From: Pedobacter foliorum
GTDB taxonomy: Bacteria; Bacteroidota; Bacteroidia; Sphingobacteriales; Sphingobacteriaceae
DNA length: 64,000 nucleotides
Direction: 5' to 3'
Assembly (NCBI RefSeq): GCF_013266735.1
Contig: NZ_JABSNU010000002.1
Span: 124,001-188,000, forward strand
Shown here: in pieces, positions 52,594 to 63,200 of the stretch
Layout: each line of letters opens with the position of its first letter
Numbering within the stretch: position 1 is the stretch's first letter
The notes under the pieces: model-generated
Databases searched by the model: none
What the model was told of the DNA's origin: nothing
Seen by the model: only the letters and a program-made list of their open reading frames with translations
Made by a program: the position numbers and the translations under genes

Positions 52594-53017
52594 ATCTGTT
52601 TTATATAAAAGGCCTGTCTTTTTTAATATACTTCAAAATAACAAATTTTCATCCATTAAAAAGGGAATGTTTGTGCATTTATATTTTAATAATTACTACA
52701 ACGTGATAATTTTAGGATTATCTCTAAAATTGAAAGACTACCATATATATATAGGTATAGGAAATTATAGGGTGCAGTTATCTGTAAATGACAGTACTAG
52801 GTGTATAAATGACACCTAGTTACGATATCGTTGTAGTTTAGGTTTGTTTGCAATAAACGGCCTATTTAGCAATCGAATGCATAAAAGTAATAATGTGTAA
52901 AAAAAATGATGTAAAAGATTTGGATTATAAATTATCTTTCGTATTATTGTTATAGATAATCGATTTAGCACCATAAGTCATTATCGGGAACCAAATACTA
53001 ACCTAATAAGCCAAACT
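52594..53017. other. Divergent intergenic region between the pentose phosphate operon and the second PUL-like locus
   Basis: About 420 very AT-rich bp with no credible gene. It should hold the promoter of the minus-strand glucokinase operon. It contains the dyad at 52796-52820 and a short TA-rich stretch (52744-52753). Confidence 0.55.
52796..52820. promoter_or_regulatory. Inverted repeat, possible operator
   Basis: ACTAGGTGT-ATAAATG-ACACCTAGT: perfect 9-bp arms with a 7-bp spacer and no T-run, so not a terminator. It lies about 200 bp from the glucokinase start and 500 bp from SusC. It could be a repressor site for either direction. Confidence 0.4.
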
Positions 53018-53155
53018 ATGAATCAAACTTTTACTAAAAATCTGTGGGGTGAATTCTCGCTTCGAAAACACGATTATTTTCATGGGCATTACATGCCAAC
53101 TTTAAAAGCTAAGGCCGGACTACGTGTGCAAATTGCCGCAAAAATTCCTAGCTAA
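53018..53155 (+). CDS. Possible small protein upstream of SusC
   Basis: A 45-codon frame from ATG to TAA, starting MNQTFTKNLWGEFSLRKHDY and ending VQIAAKIPS. It was not recognised. Composition is balanced and basic, unlike the AT-rich junk around it, and it sits 156 bp before the SusC start on the same strand. It could be a leader peptide or a small protein, or chance. Confidence 0.35.
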   Translation: MNQTFTKNLWGEFSLRKHDYFHGHYMPTLKAKAGLRVQIAAKIPS

Positions 53156-53311
53156 AACGTTTTAAAAATATTTTAAATTATTTACTTGTTGTTGTTTAAT
53201 CTGCTTGAGCGGCAGGTGAGATGGCGTGCTTGTATCTAAAATTTAATCTATTCGTTTCTGTACAGTCAAATTAAAAAAGGTTTTCAATCAGTTAATACTT
53301 AATTATCTGTT

Positions 53312-56300
53312 ATGCGCTTTATTGCAAATATAACTTTCCTGGGTTTGTTGTGTTCATCAACATGTTCTTTTGGTAATGCCGCTAGGTCTGCCTGTAATTC
53401 GGATGTTTCTTCTTTTAAGATGAGTTTCCAAAAACAGACTGATTCTACCGAAGAGGATTCTGCCAAATTTAAAGTAGATACTACACGCTTCCAGCCTAAG
53501 TCCAAGAGGACCGTTTTTTCGCGGTTGGAATCTAAAAGTGATAATGTCGATCCTAAAAAGCTCGCTATTTTCCCTGCATTTACATTGCAGCAGTATTTAA
53601 AAGGTGAAGCTGCTGGTCTTTATGTTCAAGAACCGTCTGGCGAGCCAGGTACGGTTCAGAATATGTTTATTCGCGGAACATCGCAACCGCTTGTATCTCC
53701 ACGCGAACAATTTGCGACTCAACCGCTGGTAGTTCTTGACGGAATACCTTTAGTTGGAGAGCATCCTTTTGCTTACGACATCCAACAATTTAAATTTGAT
53801 AGAATAGGGCCTGCAACCAACAGTCTTTCTAATATCAATATGGATAATATTGAATCTGTAAAAATATTAAAGGATCTTGGTTCTACTTCTATTTATGGTC
53901 CTAGAGGGGCTAACGGTGTTATAGTGTTAACATCTAAGAAAACTGCTACCGTAAGAAAAATAAACTTTGAGTCATATATAGGTTTAGCAACACCTAGCCC
54001 GGTAACAACTATAAACGGTAAATTCGAGAATAGTTTTAGAAGACAATTCTATGATAAGTATACCGCTAATGGAAGTTATTCTGATATTGACACATACCCA
54101 CTTTATTTAAGTGATTCATTAAACAACGATTTTTACGGCCCTGCTAACTGGAACGACTTGTATTACAAAAATGCCTTGTCTTATTCAGTAAATGCCGGAA
54201 TATCAGGTGGTAGCGAAAGAGCTAACTTCCGTTTTGGTGTTGGGACCACTACAAGTGGGGGAGTAGGCGATAAAACTGGTGCTGATCGTTATACCAGTCG
54301 CTTTCAAATTAATATGAGACCAACCGATTGGATGGCCTTTACTGCTATTATTAATGCAAATCGCGTTGATCGTCAGCGAAATAAGAATGTTAGAGATCGC
54401 TTGTCTCAGGTGAACTACATACCGGATTTAAGTTCTCCAATAGCACCTAATAGCTTGAAATACGGACAATATCTAAATGAATTTGATAAAGGATTCGATA
54501 ATAACAGATCTAATATTGTTGAGGCATTAGTGAGGGTTGGTATAGATCTGGGTGCATTTAAATTCAATTCAACATTTGGTGTTGACAATAATGAAGGCTA
54601 TAGAGATATTTTCTATCCTAGAACTTTGTTACAAACTACCAATTATGCTTCAAACTACTATGGTTATAGCAGAAGGGCATTTTTAGACAACACTGCTGTT
54701 TACGATCTGAAGTTAAATGATGTACATTCATTTAATTTTGCAGTTGGTTCTTCTTTTCAATATGATACTTATAAGTATAACTATGCTTATGCTTATAAAG
54801 GAGCGAATGATTTTGTAAAACTGAATTTATTAGTTACTGATCCAAATGCAGGAAATTATTTAGAGCCTTTTGTATTTAAAAGAGAACTTGTTTGGAAATT
54901 TTTGGATAAAACCAGAAACAACATGATCTCATTTACAGGAAAAGCAAGCTACAACTATAAAGAGGTGTATACTTTTTCTGCCATGTTACGTGCTGATGCA
55001 TCATCAAATCAGCAACCAACTAATCGTTGGTTCTATTCGCCTATATTCTCAGCAAACTGGGATATGAAAAAGGATTTTCTTGATAAGAATGATGTTATTT
55101 CTGACTTAAACTTACGTGCTAGCGTTGGACGAATGGGTAGAGCAGAACAATTTGATAATTTCGCTCAGGGTCCTCAATATACTGCCTTCATAGGTTTTAC
55201 AGGTAACTTAATTGCTCCTGGTTATAATGGTTTTGCCACTTTAACTAGACCTTATAATTCTGGTGCTATTCCTTACGGTTTAGAATGGGCATATCAAGAT
55301 CAGTTAAATGTTGGTATTGACGCTGCATTTCTAAAAAATAGAATCAGGGCTTCGGTTGATGTGTATTCGAAAGAAGATAAAAATCAATTGTTAGCAGTAC
55401 CAGGCGCCGCAGAATACGGATACAACACTGTTGTTAGAAATGGAATGTCTATCGCAAACTCGGGTATTGATGTTGCAATTAGTGCTGATATCTTGCCTTC
55501 AACAAATAAAGTTTCATGGACCTCTTCAATTAATCTGAACTTCAATAAAAATAAATTAAAAGCATTGCCTGGAGGTTTATCTGAATTAATTATTGGTGAT
55601 AGACTTTTAAAAGTTGGTGAGTCTGTAGATAGTTACTGGTTATTGACAAATCAGGGTATCTATAATACGGATGCGGATGTTCCTGTAGGTGCAAATGGCG
55701 AAAAAATGAGCTTCAATGCAGTTACATTAAAAGGAGGAGATCCTAAGTGGAAAGATCTTAATGGTGACAATATTATCAGTAATAAAGACAAAACTTTACA
55801 AGGGCACGCCCTTCCGGTTGTTGCTGGTGGATTTAATAATGATTTCGGTTATAAAAACTGGACTTTAAGCCTAAACATGTATTTCAATTTGGGCAGAGAT
55901 TTAATAAATCAGGAAATGGCTAACCGTTTTGATTTTGTTAATCGCGAAGGTTTGAATAACATCAACTCTGTTAGAGAGGTTACTTACTGGGAAAAAAGAG
56001 GAGATTACTCCAAATATCCTTTGTATAACCCATGGAGCTCAGCAGCACCTTATCAGGTAAATCAGGATTTATTCCTTGAGGATGCTTCGTTCTTAAAGTT
56101 AAGAACATTATCGTTAGGTTATGATTTAACTAAGATGATGAAAAAGAAGATGCCAAGACTAGAGAGATTTTATGTTTATGGTAGTGTGCATAATGTTTTC
56201 ACCCTTACCAAATATACAGGACAAGATCCTGAGCTTGTAAACTATACAGGTTACGATACAGGATACGGAATGCAAATTCCTAGAACTTATATGTTGGGTG

Positions 56301-56317
56301 TAAAAATGGATTTTTAA
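53312..56317 (+). CDS. SusC-like TonB-dependent receptor lacking a clear CNA_B domain
   Basis: The 1001-residue protein has signal MRFIANITFLGLLCSSTCSF. The first 90 mature residues are polar and low in structure, without the CNA_B sandwich. The plug follows (YLKGEAAGLYVQEPSGEPG, NMFIRGTSQP, VVLDGIPL, VKILKDLGSTSIYGPRGANGV) and then the barrel, ending RTYMLGVKMDF. This matches the short SusC at 16267, which also lacks CNA_B and heads its locus. It pairs with the SusD 52 bp downstream. The substrate is unknown; no hydrolase lies within the window part of this locus. Confidence 0.93.
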   Translation: MRFIANITFLGLLCSSTCSFGNAARSACNSDVSSFKMSFQKQTDSTEEDSAKFKVDTTRFQPKSKRTVFSRLESKSDNVDPKKLAIFPAFTLQQYLKGEAAGLYVQEPSGEPGTVQNMFIRGTSQPLVSPREQFATQPLVVLDGIPLVGEHPFAYDIQQFKFDRIGPATNSLSNINMDNIESVKILKDLGSTSIYGPRGANGVIVLTSKKTATVRKINFESYIGLATPSPVTTINGKFENSFRRQFYDKYTANGSYSDIDTYPLYLSDSLNNDFYGPANWNDLYYKNALSYSVNAGISGGSERANFRFGVGTTTSGGVGDKTGADRYTSRFQINMRPTDWMAFTAIINANRVDRQRNKNVRDRLSQVNYIPDLSSPIAPNSLKYGQYLNEFDKGFDNNRSNIVEALVRVGIDLGAFKFNSTFGVDNNEGYRDIFYPRTLLQTTNYASNYYGYSRRAFLDNTAVYDLKLNDVHSFNFAVGSSFQYDTYKYNYAYAYKGANDFVKLNLLVTDPNAGNYLEPFVFKRELVWKFLDKTRNNMISFTGKASYNYKEVYTFSAMLRADASSNQQPTNRWFYSPIFSANWDMKKDFLDKNDVISDLNLRASVGRMGRAEQFDNFAQGPQYTAFIGFTGNLIAPGYNGFATLTRPYNSGAIPYGLEWAYQDQLNVGIDAAFLKNRIRASVDVYSKEDKNQLLAVPGAAEYGYNTVVRNGMSIANSGIDVAISADILPSTNKVSWTSSINLNFNKNKLKALPGGLSELIIGDRLLKVGESVDSYWLLTNQGIYNTDADVPVGANGEKMSFNAVTLKGGDPKWKDLNGDNIISNKDKTLQGHALPVVAGGFNNDFGYKNWTLSLNMYFNLGRDLINQEMANRFDFVNREGLNNINSVREVTYWEKRGDYSKYPLYNPWSSAAPYQVNQDLFLEDASFLKLRTLSLGYDLTKMMKKKMPRLERFYVYGSVHNVFTLTKYTGQDPELVNYTGYDTGYGMQIPRTYMLGVKMDF

Positions 56318-56369
56318 TTCAATATCACACATAGACAAATAATATTAAATACCATTTAAAATAGACGAA

Positions 56370-57911
56370 ATGAAAAAAATAGTTTTGCTGAGTCTTATCT
56401 TTTTTACCCTGATAACAGGTGGCTGTAAAAAAGCATTAGATATAAACTCAACCCGTGTGGTAAATGAAGGGAACTCCTGGAATAATCTGGAAGATTCAAG
56501 GGCTAAATTACTTGGAGTATACGGGTTAACCAGAGCAGCTTTAGCAGATAACAACGGACATTGGATATATGGTGATGTACGTATGGGTAACTTTGATAGC
56601 CCTATTCGCCAGGATCTGAAAGCGATTATAAAAAACGACCTGAAAGCGTTTTATCCTGTTGTTGAAGAGCTATCAAACTGGAGAAGATTTTATGCAATAA
56701 TAAATGCAGCAAATATTTTCCTGGAGCGTATTCATGAGGTTAAAGAAAAAGATGGAAGGTATACAGATAACAATATGACTGTTGACGTGGCGCAAGTAAG
56801 ATTTTTGCGTGCATTTGCTTATTTCTATATGATTAGAATTTGGGGTGATGTGCCTTTTATTACTTCATCACGTGATGGTAGTTTTGAAAACGTAAAAAGA
56901 GCTGATCACAATGCAATTTTAGAATTTGTTCAAGCGGAAATGCTTGCAGCTGCTGAAGTTTTGCCATACAGATATAGTGTGAATGATATTCAGCAACCAG
57001 GTCAGTATTACAATGAAGGAGAGGGAAGATGGAATGGAACATTGGTGAGAAAATTAAGTGCTTATGCTGTTTTGGCTCAGGTAGCTGCGTGGCAAGGAAA
57101 ATATGCGGATGTAACTGTATATACTAAGAACGTACTTGATAATTACGGAAGAGCTGGTATGTCTTATTCGAACACTGATTATCTTGCTGATCGTCGTGGA
57201 ATTTTTTACGATAAAAATAATAACCAACTTCTTGCTTTTGGTTTTATCTTCGGACATCAGGATGCTACATTTGTTGGTAATATTGAATCATTAACTCTTG
57301 CTGAGCCAATCGTAAACAAAAATCTACCGGATATTTTTGTTCCAAAGGATTCTATTCTATCGATATTTAAAGAGACTAATGATGGAAGGTTTAACATCGA
57401 TAGTACCGGTGTTACGCACTCTCAACTTTACTTTACCAATTTCCTTGGTAAGTATCCAATCTTTAGTAAGATAAAATGTATGCAGGATGGATCTAAAGAT
57501 CCTACTTTCAGAATTTTCTCAAGTGCAGTACTTTTTACAAGATTAGAAGATGTTACCTTATTAAGAGCTGAGGCACTTGCTGTATTGGGTGAAAAACAAG
57601 GAGCTATCGATGCCCTAAATATTGTTCGTCAATTTAGGTACAATGTTGACAATGCCGGCTCACGAGTAGACACTTATATTCCTTATTCTTCTGAAAGAAG
57701 TGGAAGTCTAATCAATGCTATTTTCAATGAGCGTAATAAGGAGTTTATGGGTGAAGGTTACAGATGGTTTGATTTAGTAAGATATCATAAAATTGTACAG
57801 AAGGATACTAAGTTTATGCAGTTGATTAACTCTGGCGGTATTTATTGGCCGATAGCTCAGTCTCTAATTGATCAGAACCCTGAGTTAGTACAAAATTCTT
57901 ATTGGAAATAA
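56370..57911 (+). CDS. SusD/RagB-like surface lipoprotein
   Basis: The 513-residue lipoprotein has signal MKKIVLLSLIFFTLITGGC (lipobox Cys19). SusD core helices are seen in VRFLRAFAYFYMIRIWGDVPF and LLRAEALAVLGEKQGAIDAL, and the closing motif is IFNERNKEFMGEGYRWFDLVRYH, ending LVQNSYWK. It is the lid for the SusC encoded just upstream. Confidence 0.95.
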   Translation: MKKIVLLSLIFFTLITGGCKKALDINSTRVVNEGNSWNNLEDSRAKLLGVYGLTRAALADNNGHWIYGDVRMGNFDSPIRQDLKAIIKNDLKAFYPVVEELSNWRRFYAIINAANIFLERIHEVKEKDGRYTDNNMTVDVAQVRFLRAFAYFYMIRIWGDVPFITSSRDGSFENVKRADHNAILEFVQAEMLAAAEVLPYRYSVNDIQQPGQYYNEGEGRWNGTLVRKLSAYAVLAQVAAWQGKYADVTVYTKNVLDNYGRAGMSYSNTDYLADRRGIFYDKNNNQLLAFGFIFGHQDATFVGNIESLTLAEPIVNKNLPDIFVPKDSILSIFKETNDGRFNIDSTGVTHSQLYFTNFLGKYPIFSKIKCMQDGSKDPTFRIFSSAVLFTRLEDVTLLRAEALAVLGEKQGAIDALNIVRQFRYNVDNAGSRVDTYIPYSSERSGSLINAIFNERNKEFMGEGYRWFDLVRYHKIVQKDTKFMQLINSGGIYWPIAQSLIDQNPELVQNSYWK

Positions 57912-57927
57912 CTAAGCATTAATAGAT

Positions 57928-59124
57928 ATGAAAAAATCAAGTTTATATAGTAGATATTTAGTAGCATTCTTGTTTAGTGCCATCATATTTCAAATGGGCT
58001 GTAAGAAAGAAAAGGGCTATTATCAAACCCCAAATATTAATTCGGGTACCAATTTAGACATCTATGATTACCTTAAAAGTAAACCGGGTGTTTATGATTC
58101 ATTGCTACTGGTTATTGATAAGTTAAAAATGGAAGGAACGCTCAGAGATAGTGCTATCACTATATTTGCAGTGTCTAATTCAAGTTTCCAGATTGCAATT
58201 AAAAACTTAAACGATGCCAGGAGAGCAAATAATAAGAAAGCAATATATTTAACGGAATTAGCATCGGGTAAGTCACCTAACATTGATCAGGAGAAGGCTA
58301 AAAATGATAGTATTCACCTGGATACTTTGGTTTCCAGATATATCATAAAGGGACTTTTTAAATCAACAGATTTTTCTGTGGGTGATGGACGTGATCTTGC
58401 CAGTATCCGTGGAAGTTATCCTATGCATGGTAAACGCCAGTATGCTGATGCTCAGGGGATGCAAAATGGAGGACCAGAGGTAATCGAGTTTGCAAATACT
58501 AAAAGAAGTGTATTTACTCCTAATTGGGCATTTGCATATACTAGTTCAGTTAATATTCAGGCAAAAAATGGGATAATTCATTTAGTTCAACCGGACCATG
58601 TATTTGGATTCGATGAATTTGTAAGACGACTTACATTTATACCACCACCAAAAAGTGTGTTTGATTTGGTTCTGGATAAATTCTATGTTACGTTTAACAA
58701 TCCTGATTATAAGGATGGAACAGCTGATCCAGGTGAGAACTTTACTAAGTTATTTGATAATAATGTGTTGACTAAGTTTATTTGCCACTTTAATGTGCAA
58801 AATGTTAAGCCGGTAACATGGACTTGGGAAGCTCATGAACCGATTGTATCGAATGTTTATACATTGACTACAGCAAACGATTCACAACAATATCCTCGTA
58901 ACCCTACTTCTTGGAAGGTTGAAGGTTCTCAAGACCGCCTTACCTGGACTATACTGGATACCAGACAGGATATGAAATTTGAGTCAAACTTTCAGAATAA
59001 AATCTATGATTTTAATAATGTAGTTGCTTATAAATATTATCGTATTGTATTTCTGTCCAACGCAGGGGATGATTTATTCCAGATGTCTGAGTGGACAATG
59101 AACTTCAGAAAAGTTTACCAATAA
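57928..59124 (+). CDS. Fasciclin-like lipoprotein with C-terminal discoidin-like domain
   Basis: The 398-residue lipoprotein (lipobox IFQMGC) has a fasciclin-like domain (about 45-235; YDSLLLVIDKLKMEGTLRDS, ITIFAVSNSSFQIAI, NGIIHLVQPDHVFGFDEF, the FAS1 signature) and a C-terminal discoidin/F5-8 type C-like domain (about 245-398; NPTSWKVEGSQDRLTWTILD, AYKYYRIVFLSN, FQMSEWTMNF). Discoidin-like domains bind sugars. The single-domain fasciclin lipoprotein at 24634 is the counterpart in the first locus. It is in an operon with SusC/D. Confidence 0.85.
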   Translation: MKKSSLYSRYLVAFLFSAIIFQMGCKKEKGYYQTPNINSGTNLDIYDYLKSKPGVYDSLLLVIDKLKMEGTLRDSAITIFAVSNSSFQIAIKNLNDARRANNKKAIYLTELASGKSPNIDQEKAKNDSIHLDTLVSRYIIKGLFKSTDFSVGDGRDLASIRGSYPMHGKRQYADAQGMQNGGPEVIEFANTKRSVFTPNWAFAYTSSVNIQAKNGIIHLVQPDHVFGFDEFVRRLTFIPPPKSVFDLVLDKFYVTFNNPDYKDGTADPGENFTKLFDNNVLTKFICHFNVQNVKPVTWTWEAHEPIVSNVYTLTTANDSQQYPRNPTSWKVEGSQDRLTWTILDTRQDMKFESNFQNKIYDFNNVVAYKYYRIVFLSNAGDDLFQMSEWTMNFRKVYQ

Positions 59125-59126
59125 AA

Positions 59127-60260
59127 ATGAGAGACATGTTTAAATTGACAAATGTTATGCACAACATATTAAGATATAAAGTAGTTCTGTTTTTGACTTT
59201 AATGATTGCTTTTTCAGGATGTCGCAAGATATTTGATCTGCCGAATGAAAAAGATTATTTAAGCACAAAAATGACATACAACAGATTTGAATTTCCCATA
59301 ACCTTGGGTAGGGTAAATTTATATCAGGGCGTTTTTAATGCTGATAATTCATCATTTCCTATGACCTTAGAAATCATAAATCCAAGATTTGGAGATGGCA
59401 GGTCAGCTGCAGATATGCTTGCTAAAAGGCCGGTATTGGTATGGACCGGTGAATATACCGGTAACGAAAAAAGTTTAGCTGAAATTGAAGCAAAAAGAAA
59501 AATAGAGGAGCGCCCGATGCTTGAAGTAAGACCCTCAGGTGATATCGTTGTTTGGGAATCAGCTACAAGTGATGTAATTCAGCCAAGAGATTCAATTTTA
59601 TACCCTCAGGATATCAGGTACTTTGATGTAAAAGTTAAGAATTCAGGAGGCACCAGAATTATGAAAAATCTGTGGCTGAATCCTTTTAGAGAAATTCCTT
59701 ATTTCCCAGCAGATGATATCAATCCATACAGTGGCAAGCCTAATACTACCACACCAGATGGAACTAATTTGAAACATAATTATCCTGGTATTTATGGAAT
59801 GATAGGTGAGGGGACTAATGATGAATTAACAGCAACCCAAGGTGGATTAAAGGGATTGGTATATACTTATATCAGAAAAGTACCTGGAGGTACCGGAAAT
59901 TCATTAAGATTCAAATTTTTAAATAAAGATTCGGTTGCAATTGATCCGGCTAAATTTAATCAAACGAAATGGGATCAGTTGGTTCACGGCTTTAACATGG
60001 AAAAAACCAGCGAGTACGTAAAGTATGATGTAGCTTATCCTATTCCCGTTGCCAGAATCCCAACTCGTTTTACTACGGGTGGTGTTAACAATTTAGGGGG
60101 TGGCAACATTGCACACGTTGAATTTGTTTATTCACGTAACGGATTCGCAGGGCGTAGAGAGCAGGGTGTGATAGTTCAGGATTTCGCTATATATGAAAAA
60201 GGCGATTGGGAGATTGTGTTTCACTTTAAAACAGTGAATCCGAAATTTGAAGATGAATAG
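59127..60260 (+). CDS. DUF5007-like surface lipoprotein
   Basis: About 377 residues from the ATG at 59127, 2 bp after the preceding stop; other in-frame ATGs at 59136 and 59157 also keep the lipobox IAFSGC. The mature protein is beta-rich with long loops (PNEKDYLSTKMTYNRFEFP, RYFDVKVKNSGGTRIMKN, RTFTTGG-like region, WEIVFHFKTVNPKFEDE). It resembles DUF5007-type proteins and follows a fasciclin lipoprotein, as at 25280. It probably binds a ligand at the cell surface. Confidence 0.65.
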   Translation: MRDMFKLTNVMHNILRYKVVLFLTLMIAFSGCRKIFDLPNEKDYLSTKMTYNRFEFPITLGRVNLYQGVFNADNSSFPMTLEIINPRFGDGRSAADMLAKRPVLVWTGEYTGNEKSLAEIEAKRKIEERPMLEVRPSGDIVVWESATSDVIQPRDSILYPQDIRYFDVKVKNSGGTRIMKNLWLNPFREIPYFPADDINPYSGKPNTTTPDGTNLKHNYPGIYGMIGEGTNDELTATQGGLKGLVYTYIRKVPGGTGNSLRFKFLNKDSVAIDPAKFNQTKWDQLVHGFNMEKTSEYVKYDVAYPIPVARIPTRFTTGGVNNLGGGNIAHVEFVYSRNGFAGRREQGVIVQDFAIYEKGDWEIVFHFKTVNPKFEDE

Positions 60261-60286
60261 AAATGTTAATGATAAAAATTAATACA

Positions 60287-63200
60287 ATGAGAAAACAAAT
60301 AATTTTGCTATCGATTTTTTTCAGCTGCATTTTTCTATGCAAGGATTTGGTGGCGCAAACAAAAAAGGTAACGGTTAGCGGAACTGTAACTGATGCAGGA
60401 ACCAAGGAAACTATGGTTGGTGTTAGTGTTGCAACAGGAAAACCTTTAAAAGTACTTACACAAACAGATTCTAAGGGACATTACTCTGTATCGGTAGATG
60501 ATGGAGCATCCCTGGTATTTTCATATATCAGCTATGGTACTAAAACAGTTAAATTAAACCCCGGACAAACATCATTGAATGTGTCCATTAAGGAGGATAA
60601 TAAAACTATGGAAGAGGTCGTTATTCGCGGTTATCAAAAGAGAACCAGAGAGGTAACTACAGGATCTTCATTTATAGTTACAGGTAAAGAAGTACAGGAT
60701 GTTCCGGTTTCAAACGTTGAGCAATTGCTTCAAGGTAAGGTGGCAGGTTTAAATATCCAGTTAAATACGGGTGCTCCGGGTTTACGTGGTACAGTAAATA
60801 TTCGTGGTTTATCAACCATCAGTACAACCGGTTCAGGTAATGAGACTTTCCTACAGCCAACTTCACCTTTGTATGTTATTGATGGTGTTCCTATGGATGC
60901 CGATAAAGCTTCTGAGTTTGGATTCCAGCAGCAAGGTCCTGGTGTAAGTCCTATATCTCTAATTCCGCAGGAAGATATTGCGAGTATTGAGGTTTTAAAG
61001 GATGCAACCGCTACAGCGCTATACGGTTCAAGAGGTGCATATGGTGTAATTTTAATTCAAACAGTACGTGGAAATTCTGAAGTTCCTCGTATCCGTTACA
61101 CTGGTAACTTCTATATGAATGCAATTCCTAAGCTACGTGATATTTTAGGCGGTACTTATGAACGTGATATAAAATTACGTCAAATTAACAACTATGGTAG
61201 GTTTAATGATATTAAGAACATCTCTAATACACCATTTTTAGCAGATAGTTTGAATCCTTATTACAACAACTCAACCGACTGGCAAGGTGTTTTTTATCAG
61301 AATACTTATAACCAAACACATAACGTGCAATTGGATGGTGGTGATAGTAAGTTCAGCTATAAAACCAATTTGAGTTATTTCTCAGATAAAGGTATCATTA
61401 AGAATACCGGTTTCGATAGGTATAGTTTGAACATGAATATGGACTACAAACCGACATCTAGAATTACATTTTTTGGATCGGTTAGGGGAAATGTTGGTAA
61501 AATTAAAAAAGCAAATGGAGTAGGATTATTGCAAACCGGTGTTGCTGATAATGGTAAAAAATCATCATTATTACCTGGTCCGTCGTTCTTTCAGGCTACA
61601 AGTGGTGTCTTATCAGCATTGAAGACAAATACTGATGCAGGACCTAAGAACCTGAATACTTATATTGAGGGGCGTTATGAATTGATTCCGGGTCTAAATA
61701 TTACATCAGCCGCCAGTTATGATTATAATAGCGATACAGAGGATACCTTTACACCTGCTGCTGCAAACAATCAGTTCGCTAAAATTTTCTCTTTCTACGG
61801 TTATACTTCGCAATTATATAATAGGAACAACATTTCATATGTTAAATCTTTTGAAGAAAAGCATAACCTATTTTTTAACTTCTTTAGTGAGATGTATGTT
61901 AAAAAGGGCCAATCTAGTATTACAAGATTAGAAAGATCTCCAAACGACCAATTCCAGGGACCATTGGGTTACGATGGTTATTATTCAAGAGGTGGTGGTA
62001 TTTTAACTACTTTCTACGATCAGAATCAGATTTCATTTGCGGCTGCTTTCACTTATGATTATAAAAAGAAATATATTTTAGATATTACTTATCGTATTGA
62101 TGGTACTTCAAATAATGGAAATAAGGATCCATATTCAAAAAACCCTTCAGTTGGTTTGAAATGGAACTTCAATAAAGAAAATTGGCTTAAAGATATTAAA
62201 TGGTTAAATTATGGTGATATCAGGTTAACAGGTGGTAAAAATATTTATCCGGTTGGTAATTTGGTTGATATCTATGGAGCTTACACTCCGAGAGGATTCT
62301 ATAACAATAATCCACGTATTGGTATTGATTATGGAAGAGTACCTAATCCATTGCTTAAACCAAAAAATGTAACTCAATTTAACTTAGGTTTTGACTTAGG
62401 CCTTTTTGATGGTAAATTGGATGTTATTTTTGATACTTATTATAAAAAGGTTAGCAACGAGTTGTTCCCTAGTTTCTTGTCTAACACCCTTGCTTTTAAT
62501 AATTTTACAAGTAATGATGCAGGACTTTCAAACTATGGATATGAGTTAACTTTAAGTAGCAGACCATTGTCTAAGAACAGTAAATTTACCTGGGCAGTGA
62601 ATGTGAATGGAGCGATAAATAATGACGTCTTAACACAGCTTCCAATTGAATATAATGGTCAAGTTATTGCTTTTGATTATTCTTCAGGTTATGAGCAACA
62701 TATCGCCAAAAGAGTAGGTAGAAACTCATTAGCTAACTACTTGTTTGTTAATCAAGGTGTATATGATTCAACTAGTGATGTGCCTATTGATCCGGTTACA
62801 GGTTTAAGGTATAGAAATGCTAATTCATCAAACGTTTTAAATTCGTTCCAGGGTGGTGATACTCGTTTCTTAGATTCCAATGGAGACTATATTTTGGATG
62901 GTAGAGATTTGCAGGTTGTAGGTAATACACAACCAGTATTAACAGGAGGTTTATCTAATACGTTAACGTATAATTTTGTATCTGGGTCTGCTGTTTCACT
63001 TAATATCTATGCTACCTATACAGCAAAACGCTCTATTTTAAATAATGCATTAGCCGACAGATTAAGATTGTTAAAAAATCCGTTTGGTCAAGATGCGGTT
63101 ATTCCTGTTGATGATTTAAATATGTGGACTGGACCTGGTTCTACTAATGCCAGATTTGCTAATGCTTTTGACTACGCACATGAGCAGTATGTTAATAACT

